Positions 6,743 to 13,422 of a stretch of DNA of 14,240 nt are shown one piece after another (within the stretch, counting starts at the first letter, position 1; each line of letters opens with the position of its first letter). A program made the translations under genes and the position numbers. The notes beneath the pieces are model-generated. The model made no database searches. It was not told where the DNA came from and saw nothing but the letters and a program-made list of their open reading frames with translations. Source of the DNA: Streptomyces griseoluteus (GTDB lineage Bacteria > Actinomycetota > Actinomycetes > Streptomycetales > Streptomycetaceae); NCBI GenBank assembly GCA_000717735.1, contig JOBE01000097.1:1-14240 (forward strand), written 5' to 3'.

Positions 6743-6772
6743 TTCGGAGGGAGGTGAACTCATGACTGCGGG

Positions 6773-7831
6773 TCAGCTTCCGGTCGCGGACTTCCAGGCG
6801 TCCACGTACGCCTTGAGGTTCCGGTCGATGTCGGACCAGTCCGGTTCGAAGACCTCGACGCCCTCCATCAGCCTGGCGAGCTCGATGGCGTTGGCATCGG
6901 TGGCCTTGACGTCCTTGCGGGCCGGGAAGCCGCCGCCGATCGCGCTGACCTCGCGCTGCGCGCCCTCGCTCAGCATGAAGTCGAGGAGCTTCTTGCCGTT
7001 CTCGGTGTGCGGGGCCTCGTTCACCAGGCCGGCCGCGTACGGCAGGGCGAAGGTGGTGGGCTTTCCGCCGTCCTTGGCCGGGAACCAGATGCCGAGGTTC
7101 GGCATGGACTTGGACTGGGCGAAGTTCATCTGCACGTCGCCGTTGGCGACGAGGAGTTCTCCCTTGTCCACCTTGGGGGCGAGCTTGGAGGTGGAGGAGG
7201 ACGGGCCGACGTTGTTGGCCTGGAGCTTCTTCAGGTACTCCATGGCCGGCTCCTTCCCGCCGAAGTCGTGCATCGCCTTGATGAGGACGGCGGTGCCGTC
7301 GCCCGCGACGCCGGGGGTGGAGTACTGGAGCTTGTTCTCGAACTTCGCGTCGAGCAGCTCCTCCCAGGTCTTCGGGGCGGCGGGCAGCTCCTTCTTGTTG
7401 TGGATGAAGCCGAAGTAGTTGTTGACGACGGACGTCCACTTGCCGTCGCCGGACTTGTCGCCGCCGTCGACCTGGTCGGCGCCCTGGGGCTCGTACGACT
7501 GGAGCAGGCCCTTGGAGTCGGCCTGCTGGATGAAGGGCGGCAGGGTCACGATCACGTCGGCCTGGGTGTTGCTCTTCTCGCGGAGGGCGCGCTGCACCAT
7601 CTCCCCGGAGCCGCCCTCGACGTACTTGACCTTGATGCCGGTCTTTTTCTCGAAGTCGGCGAAGACCTTGTCGTACCAGCCGTCGCCCGCCTCGCCCTTG
7701 AGGCCGTCGGCGCTGTAGACGGTGACGATCTTCTCGTCGGAGGCGGCGGAGCCGCCGCCGCAGGCGGTGAGGCTCCCGGCGAGGACGAGGGAGCCGGCGA
7801 GGGCGGCGATCGGCTTGGCGTACGTACGCAT
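6773..7831 (-). CDS. ABC transporter substrate-binding lipoprotein, probably 2-aminoethylphosphonate
   Basis: A 352-residue extracytoplasmic binding protein. Residues 1-24 form a lipoprotein signal with lipobox LTAC and lipidated C24, followed by a GGGS linker. The mature part starts KIVTVYSADGLKGEAGDGWYDKVFADFEKKTGI and has the type-2 periplasmic binding fold of the iron/2-aminoethylphosphonate-binding branch. It should capture the substrate outside and deliver it to the two permeases encoded upstream. AGGAG lies 10 nt before ATG 7831, and a 47-nt gap separates it from the permease, so it may be translated more strongly than the rest. It is the last operon gene; the tnpB element begins within about 15-20 nt of its stop. 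Phosphonate specificity comes mainly from the neighbouring HAD and FAD enzymes; a ferric-iron binding role is the alternative. Confidence 0.85.
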   Translation of the reverse strand: MRTYAKPIAALAGSLVLAGSLTACGGGSAASDEKIVTVYSADGLKGEAGDGWYDKVFADFEKKTGIKVKYVEGGSGEMVQRALREKSNTQADVIVTLPPFIQQADSKGLLQSYEPQGADQVDGGDKSGDGKWTSVVNNYFGFIHNKKELPAAPKTWEELLDAKFENKLQYSTPGVAGDGTAVLIKAMHDFGGKEPAMEYLKKLQANNVGPSSSTSKLAPKVDKGELLVANGDVQMNFAQSKSMPNLGIWFPAKDGGKPTTFALPYAAGLVNEAPHTENGKKLLDFMLSEGAQREVSAIGGGFPARKDVKATDANAIELARLMEGVEVFEPDWSDIDRNLKAYVDAWKSATGS

Positions 7832-7878
7832 GACGTCGTTTTCTCCTGGCGGAAGGAAGCGGAAGGGAAGCAGGGGCT

Positions 7879-8694
7879 CTAGCGGTACGAGGCCTTGGTA
7901 CGGATGCGGGAGACGGCGAGCAGGGCGAGCAGGGTCGCCGCCATGAGGACCACGGCGAGCGCCGAGCCGGTGAAGAGGGCACCCCGGTCGGTGCGGGTGA
8001 AGATGAGGACCGGGAGCGGCGTCCAGTCCGGCGGGTAGAGCATCATCGTGGCGCTCAGCTCACCCATGGACAGGGCGAAGCAGAGCCCGGCGGCGGCGTT
8101 CAGGGACGGCAGCAGGAGCGGCAGCTTCACCCGGAGCAGGACGTACGAGGGGCGGGCGCCGAGGCCGGCCGCCGCCTGCTCGTACATCGGGTCGAGCCGC
8201 ACGACGGCCGCCGACACCGACTGGTGGGCGAAGGCCGTGACCAGGACGGTGTGGGCGAGGATCACGATCCAGCGGGTGCCGTTGAGGAGCACCGGCGGCT
8301 GTGAGTACGCGACGAGGACGGCGAGGCCGACGACCACGGACGGCACGGCGACCGGCAGCATGAACAGGGCGTCGAGGACCCTCTTGGCCCTTCTGCCCCA
8401 CGGGCCGCCGCCTCCGAGCGCGGCTCCGGCGAGCGCCGCCCAGGTGCCGGCGGTCAGCGCGATCAGGCTCGCGGTGACGGCGGTGACCAGGCTGGTGGTG
8501 AGCGCCTGGAGGGACTCTCCGCGCACGGCCGCCGCATAGTGCGCGGTCGTCGGTCCCGAGGGGAAGGCGCCGGACCAGTTCGTGGAGAACGAGGCGGCGA
8601 CGATGACGAGGAACGGGAGGGCGAACAGCGGGACGAAGAGGACGGCGAACCCGGCCCACGCCGTCCACCTGCCCGTTCGGCTATGCACCAGCAC
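7879..8694 (-). CDS. ABC transporter permease (phosphonate type, second subunit)
   Basis: A 271-residue inner-membrane protein with about six membrane helices. The EAA loop that contacts the ATPase is EQAAAGLGARPSYVLLRVKL followed by PLLLPSL. The GTG at 8694 overlaps the upstream permease by 14 nt and has GGGGTGA about 8 nt before it; a GTG two codons on is a possible alternative. It pairs with the upstream permease to form the membrane pore, powered by the ATPase gene two positions upstream. The paired-permease layout matches PhnU/PhnV-type 2-aminoethylphosphonate importers and also FbpB-like iron importers, which are usually one fused protein. Confidence 0.88.
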   Translation of the reverse strand: MLVHSRTGRWTAWAGFAVLFVPLFALPFLVIVAASFSTNWSGAFPSGPTTAHYAAAVRGESLQALTTSLVTAVTASLIALTAGTWAALAGAALGGGGPWGRRAKRVLDALFMLPVAVPSVVVGLAVLVAYSQPPVLLNGTRWIVILAHTVLVTAFAHQSVSAAVVRLDPMYEQAAAGLGARPSYVLLRVKLPLLLPSLNAAAGLCFALSMGELSATMMLYPPDWTPLPVLIFTRTDRGALFTGSALAVVLMAATLLALLAVSRIRTKASYR

Positions 8695-9583
8695 GGCGGC
8701 TCACCCCCCGGTAGAGGACGTAGAGGCCCACGGAGAGGGCGACGTTGACGACGGCGACGACACAGGCGGCGGCGTAGTCGGATTCGAGGATCGCCTTGCC
8801 GTAGACGAGCATCGGGAGGGTCGTGACGCCCTTGGCGCCGGTGAAGAGGACGATCCCGAACTCGTTGAGGCACATGACGAGGACGAGGCTGCCGCCCGCG
8901 GCGAGCGCGGGCAGCGCCTCGGGCAGGATCACCTGCCGGACGATCCGCAGCGGCCGGGCGCCGAGCGAGGAGGCGACCTCCAGCTGGGCCGTCTCCATCT
9001 GGGAGAAGGCGGCGAGGAGGGGCCGCATCACGAACGGGGTGAAGTACGTGATCTCGGCGAGGAGGACGCCCCAGGGCGTGGTCAGGAACTGGAAGGGGCC
9101 GGTCGTGTCACCGGTGACGTCCGTCCAGAGGCCGTTGGCCATGCCGACCGTGCCGTAGAGGAAGAGCAGGGCGAGCGTGATCAGGAAGGACGGGAAGGAG
9201 AGGAAGACGTCGATGAACTTCGACACCGCCTTCCCGCCGGGGAACGGTACGAACGCGATCACGACCGCGAGCACGAAGCCGAGGACCAGACAGCCGGCGG
9301 TGGAGGCGACGGCGAGCCACAGGGTGGTGACGAGGGCCTCGCGGAAGGACGCGGAGGCGAGGACGTCGGCGTAGGCGCCGGGGGCCAGGGACTCCTGGAC
9401 GACGAGCGCGAGCGGGTAGAGGAAGACGACGGCGAGGACGGCGACGGGCGGCAGGGCCCAGACCCACGGGGGGATCGCGCGCGGCGTACCTGTGGTGGGC
9501 ATGCGTTCCGCCGGGTCGGAACGGGTGGGCCCAACGCCCTTTGCCTGGTGCTCCTCGACAACACTTGGAGCCCTAGTGGTCAT
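8681..9583 (-). CDS. ABC transporter permease (phosphonate type, first subunit)
   Basis: A 300-residue inner-membrane protein with about six helices; the first is around 40-62 after a hydrophilic N-terminus. The EAA loop reads EVASSLGARPLRIVRQVILP. ATG 9583 overlaps the ATPase stop by 11 nt and is preceded by GGGGGTG, 4 nt away. An internal ATG at 9502 (MPTTGTPRAIPPW) would drop 27 polar residues and is possible, but it lacks a good ribosome binding site. Together with the next permease it forms the heterodimeric channel. Confidence 0.88.
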   Translation of the reverse strand: MTTRAPSVVEEHQAKGVGPTRSDPAERMPTTGTPRAIPPWVWALPPVAVLAVVFLYPLALVVQESLAPGAYADVLASASFREALVTTLWLAVASTAGCLVLGFVLAVVIAFVPFPGGKAVSKFIDVFLSFPSFLITLALLFLYGTVGMANGLWTDVTGDTTGPFQFLTTPWGVLLAEITYFTPFVMRPLLAAFSQMETAQLEVASSLGARPLRIVRQVILPEALPALAAGGSLVLVMCLNEFGIVLFTGAKGVTTLPMLVYGKAILESDYAAACVVAVVNVALSVGLYVLYRGVSRRAGA

Positions 9584-10625
9584 CGTTCACCCCCGCGGCC
9601 AGCAGCACCGCGTCCTCAGGCGCGAAGTGCAGCGTCACCTCGGAACCGAGCAGCGGCGTCTCCCTCAGTTCCCGGACGTCCGCCTTCACCCGGTGGCCGC
9701 CGACCTCGACGTACAACCGGTGGGTGGAGCCGCGCCACTGGACCTCGACGATCCGGCCGCGCAGCGCGTTCGGTCCCTCGCCGAGGCCGACGAGGTGCGG
9801 GCGTACGCAGAGGGTGGCGGCGCCGGGGGTCGCGTCGCCGGGGGCGACGTTCAGCTCGGTCCCGTCGAACGCGACCCCGTCGGCGGTCACCGTCACCGGC
9901 AGCAGGTTCGCGTTGCCGACGAACGACGCCGTGAACTCCGTACGCGGCCTGCGGTAGAGGTCCTGCGGGGTGCCGCAGTCCTGGAGCCGGGCCTTGTCCA
10001 TGACGGCGATCCGGTCGGCGAGGGTCAGCGCCTCGACCTGGTCGTGGGTGACGTACAGGATCGACACGTCCGGCAACTCGCGGTGCAGCCGGGCAAGTTC
10101 GGCGAGCATGCCGGAGCGCAGCTGCGCGTCGAGCGCGGAGAGCGGCTCGTCGAGGAGGAGGACCTTGGGCCGGATGGCGAGCGCCCGCGCGATGGCGACG
10201 CGCTGCTGCTGGCCGCCGGAGAGTTCGCGGGGGTACCGGTGGGCGTAGGCCGCCATGCCGGTCATCTCCAGGGCCTCGGCGACCCGGCCGGGGATCTCGT
10301 CCTTCGGCGTCTTCCGGGCCTTCAGGCCGAAGGCGACGTTCGCCTCGACCCGCAGGTGCGGGAAGAGGGCGTACTGCTGGACGACCATCCCGATCCCCCG
10401 CCGGTACGGCGGGAGGGCGGTGACGTCGCGGTCTCCGATGAGCACCCGCCCGGAGACCGGCCGTACGAATCCGGCGACGGCCCGCAGCGCGGTGGTCTTG
10501 CCGGAGCCTGAGGGCCCGAGGAGGGCGATGACCTCGCCGGGCTCGACGGTCAGGTCGAGCCGGTCGAGGACGGTGGTGCCGCCGTACGCGACGGAGACGG
10601 CGTCGAAGCGGATGCCGCTGGTCAT
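9573..10625 (-). CDS. ABC transporter ATP-binding protein (phosphonate type)
   Basis: A 350-residue cytosolic ATPase driving the importer. Residues 37-45 are Walker A (GPSGSGKTT), Q83 is in the Q-loop VVQQYALFPH, 135-139 is the LSGGQ signature, 156-160 is Walker B (LLLDE), and H194 is the switch histidine. The C-terminal third (about 240-345) is a TOBE-type regulatory domain. This CysA/PotA/FbpC-like build is shared by spermidine, iron and 2-aminoethylphosphonate importers. I prefer ATG 10625, which overlaps the HAD gene's TGA as ATGA, over the GTG at 10634. Confidence 0.92.
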   Translation of the reverse strand: MTSGIRFDAVSVAYGGTTVLDRLDLTVEPGEVIALLGPSGSGKTTALRAVAGFVRPVSGRVLIGDRDVTALPPYRRGIGMVVQQYALFPHLRVEANVAFGLKARKTPKDEIPGRVAEALEMTGMAAYAHRYPRELSGGQQQRVAIARALAIRPKVLLLDEPLSALDAQLRSGMLAELARLHRELPDVSILYVTHDQVEALTLADRIAVMDKARLQDCGTPQDLYRRPRTEFTASFVGNANLLPVTVTADGVAFDGTELNVAPGDATPGAATLCVRPHLVGLGEGPNALRGRIVEVQWRGSTHRLYVEVGGHRVKADVRELRETPLLGSEVTLHFAPEDAVLLAAGVNDDH

Positions 10626-11344
10626 GCCTCGCACTCCCGGAGCAGCGCGGGGAGTCCGGCGATGGAGGGCAGGACGCGGTCGGCGCCGTGCTCGGCGAGC
10701 GCGGCCTCGCCGTGGGCGCCGGTCAGGACGCCCGTCACGATCCCGGCGCCGGCGCGGACGCCGCTGAGCATGTCGTACGAGGTGTCGCCCGCGACCACGA
10801 TCCGGCGGACGTCGTCGACGGCGCCGGTACGGAGGAAGGCGGCGAGGACCATGTCGGGGTACGGGCGGCCCCGGCCGCCCGCGTCGGCCGGGCAGAGGGT
10901 GAGACCGACGAGGTCGCGCCAGCCGAGGGCGTCGAGGATGGCGTCCTGGGTGACCCGGGCGAAGCCGGTGGTGAGGACGACGGTCCTGCCCTGCTCCTGG
11001 AGCGTGGCGATGGTCTCGGCGGCGCCCGGGATGGGGGCGATGCGGCCGTCGGCGACGAGTTCGCCGTACGCCTCCTCGAAGGCGAGGTTGGCCTGCCGGG
11101 CCCGGTCCTCGTCGCCGCCGAGGAGGTGGCCGAAGACGGAGATCTTGGACTCGCCCATGGTGGCGCGGACGTGGTCGATCATCGTGGCGGGGTCTTCACC
11201 GAGGCGCTCGGCGGCGACGGTGAAGGCCTGTTCGACGAGGCCGTCGTCGGCGACGGTGGTGCCGGCCATGTCGAGGACGACGAGGTCGTGCTTGTCCGTG
11301 TGCTTGGCCGTGTGCTTGGCCGTGTGCGTGTTCGTGGAGGTCAT
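10622..11344 (-). CDS. Phosphonatase-like HAD hydrolase (phosphonoacetaldehyde hydrolase type)
   Basis: A 240-residue HAD enzyme expected to cleave the C-P bond of phosphonoacetaldehyde, giving acetaldehyde and phosphate. Motif I is LDMAGTTV with nucleophile D25; A27 replaces the usual second Asp, as in phosphonatase (PhnX, DWAGTTV). K67 in MGESK sits where PhnX has MGLLK, whose Lys forms a Schiff base with the substrate. Motif II is LTTGF, and motif IV is VAGDTSYDML. The first 19 residues are an odd His/Lys/Thr tail (see repeat). ATG 11344 lies 5 nt after the FAD gene's stop, with a weak GGTGA site; the end overlaps the ATPase as ATGA. The type belongs to the TIGR03351-like family that travels with TIGR03364-like FAD enzymes. 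The substrate is inferred from motifs and context. Confidence 0.87.
   Translation of the reverse strand: MTSTNTHTAKHTAKHTDKHDLVVLDMAGTTVADDGLVEQAFTVAAERLGEDPATMIDHVRATMGESKISVFGHLLGGDEDRARQANLAFEEAYGELVADGRIAPIPGAAETIATLQEQGRTVVLTTGFARVTQDAILDALGWRDLVGLTLCPADAGGRGRPYPDMVLAAFLRTGAVDDVRRIVVAGDTSYDMLSGVRAGAGIVTGVLTGAHGEAALAEHGADRVLPSIAGLPALLRECEA
11288..11326. repeat. 12-bp tandem repeat at the HAD gene 5' end
   Basis: Three 12-bp units plus a partial one encode HTAK, HTAK, HTDK, H (residues 7-19) directly before the HAD core begins at D20. The repeat is not part of the HAD fold. Confidence 0.8.
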
Positions 11345-11349
11345 GGGGA

Positions 11350-12471
11350 TCACCAGCCCAGTTCGTTCGCGGTCGTCTCGGCGATGGCGGGCGAGCAGGT
11401 CATGCCCCGGCCGCCGGGTCCCGTCACCAGCCACACGCCGTCGCGGACCCGCTGGCGGTGCACGACCCGGCTGGTGTCGACGCACTGCGCGTACACCCCG
11501 GCCCAGCGCCGCCTGATCTTCGGCAGCGGCCGGCCGAGGAAGGACTCGACGACGCGGGTGAGGTGCTCGTAGGGGTCTTCGAGGGTGTCGAAGGCGAAGG
11601 GGTGCTCGTACTCGTGGGTGTCGCCGATGGTCAGTCCGCCGTCGAGGCGCTGCACCATGAGCAGCTGCATCTTGTGGGCGGCGGCGGTCGGGTCCTGCGG
11701 CCGCGCGGCCTGGAGCGCGTCGAGGGCCTCGGAGGCGTAGGCCGGGTAGTAGCGGAAGGAGTCGGCGTCGGCGACGGAGGTGGTGAGCGGCTCGCCGAGG
11801 GGGTCGGTCTGCATCATCTGGAGCCGGACCCGGCGGACGGGTATCTCGCCGGCGACCTCGCGGACGAGGCCGGAGAGCCAGGCGCCGGTGCACAGGACGA
11901 CGGCGTCGCCGGCGTGGACCTCGCCCAGGTCGTCGCGGACGGCGCTCTCACCGACCACGTCGCGGACCTCGCGGTTCGGCAGGAACGTGTACCTGCCGGT
12001 GGCCAGGAGGGCCTCGCGGAGGGCGAGCTGCGCGAGGCGCGGCTCGACGGCCGCGTCGCGCTCGCACCAGAGCGCGGCCTCGAACGCGCCGCGCAGGGCC
12101 GGGTTGACCGCGCGGGCCTCGTCGGCCGTGAGCAGCTTGTAGCCGCGGGCGGCGGCGTCGGGCCGGGCCACGGCGGCCTCGGCGACGGCCAGCTCGTGGG
12201 CGTTCCGCACGGGGGTGAGGGAGCCGATGGCCCGGAAGCCGAGGCCCGGGACGCGGGCCCCGATGCCCTCCCAGAGTTCGCGGGCGCGCAGGGCGGTGTC
12301 GAGTTCCTCGCCGCCCGCCCGTCCGCTGACCCAGATCTGGCCGAAGTTGCGGAGGGAGGCTCCGCGCGCCTCGGCCTCGCGCTCGATGTGTACGACCTCG
12401 TGGCCGCGTTCCACTGCGTGCCAGGCGTGCATGGTTCCCACCACGCCGGCTCCTACGACGATCACCTTCAT
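11350..12471 (-). CDS. FAD-dependent amine oxidoreductase of phosphonate clusters (TIGR03364-like)
   Basis: A 373-residue D-amino-acid-oxidase-fold flavoenzyme. The dinucleotide-binding motif is VIVVGAGVVG (residues 3-12), with E30 in VVHIERE binding the ribose. RGASLRNFGQIW follows, typical of the family, and the C-terminal FAD loop is VTGPGGRGMT. The likely job is oxidative deamination of 2-aminoethylphosphonate or an N-alkyl derivative to phosphonoacetaldehyde for the HAD enzyme encoded 5 nt downstream. I chose ATG 12471 because the Rossmann strand starts there; the 59 upstream in-frame codons are Pro/Ser/Arg-rich and not protein-like for this family. No strong ribosome binding site is visible. 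Fold and FAD binding are clear; the substrate is inferred from the operon. Other amine or amino-acid oxidases remain possible. Confidence 0.87.
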   Translation of the reverse strand: MKVIVVGAGVVGTMHAWHAVERGHEVVHIEREAEARGASLRNFGQIWVSGRAGGEELDTALRARELWEGIGARVPGLGFRAIGSLTPVRNAHELAVAEAAVARPDAAARGYKLLTADEARAVNPALRGAFEAALWCERDAAVEPRLAQLALREALLATGRYTFLPNREVRDVVGESAVRDDLGEVHAGDAVVLCTGAWLSGLVREVAGEIPVRRVRLQMMQTDPLGEPLTTSVADADSFRYYPAYASEALDALQAARPQDPTAAAHKMQLLMVQRLDGGLTIGDTHEYEHPFAFDTLEDPYEHLTRVVESFLGRPLPKIRRRWAGVYAQCVDTSRVVHRQRVRDGVWLVTGPGGRGMTCSPAIAETTANELGW

Positions 12472-12511
12472 GCCGATGACGGTCGCGGCGGCGGGTGGCC
12501 CGGGCGGGGAC

Positions 12512-12533
12512 GGTGGTCGACGGGACGGTGAAC
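12512..12533 (-). promoter_or_regulatory. PHO-box-like repeat upstream of the FAD oxidoreductase
   Basis: On the minus strand, GTTCACCGTCC (12533-12523) matches the core of the 11-nt Streptomyces PhoP repeat unit, G(G/T)TCAYYY. The adjacent 11-nt unit, CGTCGACCACC, is a poor match. It lies 40-60 nt before the start codon in the 133-nt gap between the regulator and oxidoreductase genes, where the operon promoter should be. No convincing -35/-10 pair is visible there. Confidence 0.35.
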
Positions 12534-12547
12534 GGACCGACAAGCTT

Positions 12548-12557
12548 GGACCAGACC
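12548..12557. promoter_or_regulatory. Possible GntR/HutC half-site
   Basis: GGACCAGACC (minus strand GGTCTGGTCC) contains TGGTC and GGTC words like the half-sites of HutC-type operators (TGGTCTAGACCA type), but it is not a full palindrome. It lies between the GntR gene and the oxidoreductase, where autoregulation of the operon would act. Confidence 0.2.
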
Positions 12558-12604
12558 CGTTACCCTTCTGTGATATTGCGGGGATCGGGTCGGCCGACTT
12601 CCTG

Positions 12605-13372
12605 TCAGCTCTGCTCCCCCAGGTGGGCCGTGAAGCTGAAGCGGTCACCCCGGTAGAGCGTGCGGACCCGTTCCAGGGGGCGCCCCGCGGTGTCCCGGGA
12701 GACCCGGTGGAGCAGCAGCATCGGGAGGGCGGGCGGGGTGCCGATGAGCAGGGCCTCGCGCGGGGTCGCGAGCACCGTCTCGATGCGCTCGTCGGCCGTG
12801 CCGAACGAGATGCCGAGGCGGTCGTGGAGGTAGGCGTAGAAGGAGGAGTCCGGGTCGAACTCGACGTCCAGGCGCGGGGCGCGGGCCTCGGAGACGTACG
12901 TGCTCTCCAGGCCGACCCGCTCGTCGTCGGCGAGCAGCACCCGCTCCATGTGCCAGACCGGCTCGCCGCGCCGGGCGCCGACCTCCGGCGCGAGCGCCTC
13001 CGGGCAGGGGAACCGGTCGAGCGAGATCAGACTGCGGCCGGGGCGGCGGCCCTGGCGGCGCACGCCCTCCGTGTAGCTCGCGAGCGAGAGGGGCTGTTCG
13101 AGTTTCGGGCCCGCGACGACCGTGCCCCGGCCCTGGCGGCGCAGCCGCCCCTCCAGGAGGAGTTCGCGCAGCGCCTGCCGGACGGTCTCGCGGGACACCT
13201 CGTACCGGACGGCGAGGTCGCGCTCGGTGGGCAGCAGCCCACCCTCCCCCAACTCGTCGACCATCACGGTCAGTTTGGCCTTGACGGCGTAGTACTTGGG
13301 CACGCGGCCGTGTTCCGGGATGCCGGAGCGGACGGGGGCGCCGGGGGCGCCGGGGGTGTTCTGGTAGTTCAC
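12605..13372 (-). CDS. GntR/HutC-family transcriptional regulator
   Basis: A 255-residue DNA-binding regulator. Residues about 26-90 form the winged helix, with the GntR signature LPTERDLAVRYEVSRETVRQ and a wing ending RQGRGTVV. Residues about 100-245 are a UTRA ligand-binding domain, with WHMERVLLADDERVGLE and the C-terminal LLHRVSRDTAGRPLE typical of it. PhnF and other phosphonate-gene repressors belong to this subfamily. Its position directly upstream of, and colinear with, the phosphonate genes suggests it controls them in response to a phosphonate or pathway intermediate. The GTG start at 13372 (VNYQNTPGAPG) lacks a clear ribosome binding site, and the first 17 residues are unlike the family, so a later start is possible. 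Confidence 0.88.
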   Translation of the reverse strand: MNYQNTPGAPGAPVRSGIPEHGRVPKYYAVKAKLTVMVDELGEGGLLPTERDLAVRYEVSRETVRQALRELLLEGRLRRQGRGTVVAGPKLEQPLSLASYTEGVRRQGRRPGRSLISLDRFPCPEALAPEVGARRGEPVWHMERVLLADDERVGLESTYVSEARAPRLDVEFDPDSSFYAYLHDRLGISFGTADERIETVLATPREALLIGTPPALPMLLLHRVSRDTAGRPLERVRTLYRGDRFSFTAHLGEQS

Positions 13373-13389
13373 CGGGGGATGGTCGCAGA

Positions 13390-13412
13390 CGGGGATGAAC
13401 GGGAAGGTGTAC
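13390..13412 (-). promoter_or_regulatory. PHO-box-like pair upstream of the GntR gene
   Basis: On the minus strand, GTACACCTTCC (13412-13402) is followed one base later by GTTCATCCCCG (13400-13390). The second matches 10 of 11 positions of the PhoP repeat consensus and the first matches 8. The start-to-start spacing is 12 rather than 11, which weakens the case. The pair lies 18-40 nt before the GTG start, in the 50-nt gap behind the LAXTG gene. Confidence 0.35.
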
Positions 13413-13422
13413 GCCGCATGAC

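Larger units (their letters stand above)
5430..6758 (-). mobile_element. Solo-tnpB IS200/IS605-type element (approximate ends)
   Basis: The element contains tnpB with hairpins on both flanks, as in this family: two overlapping stem-loops on the tnpB 5' side (6709-6742) and one on the 3' side (5489-5505). No Y1 tyrosine transposase (tnpA) is present, so mobility would need one in trans. TTCAC (minus strand, 6758-6754) just outside the 5' hairpins could be the left-end target motif. The right end is placed near 5430-5455, where the reading frame starts to look like host protein. Elements of this family leave no target duplication, so the ends cannot be fixed from one copy. Confidence 0.55.

Noticed and set aside
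6690..7982. N-terminal extension of the tnpB frame by 431 codons
   Set aside because: That stretch overlaps the binding-protein gene in another frame and is Arg/Pro-rich shadow sequence. TnpB similarity begins at VKIVAQ, and the 387-residue length fits the family.
9492..10511. 339-codon plus-strand ORF opposite the ATPase and permease genes
   Set aside because: The minus strand has complete ABC motifs in frame; the plus-strand product is an Asp/Gly/Arg-rich mirror with no recognisable domain.
11472..12648. 59-residue N-terminal extension of the FAD oxidoreductase
   Set aside because: The extension is Ser/Pro/Arg-rich, overlaps the end of the GntR gene and the likely promoter region, and the family starts directly with the Rossmann strand at MKVIVVGAG.
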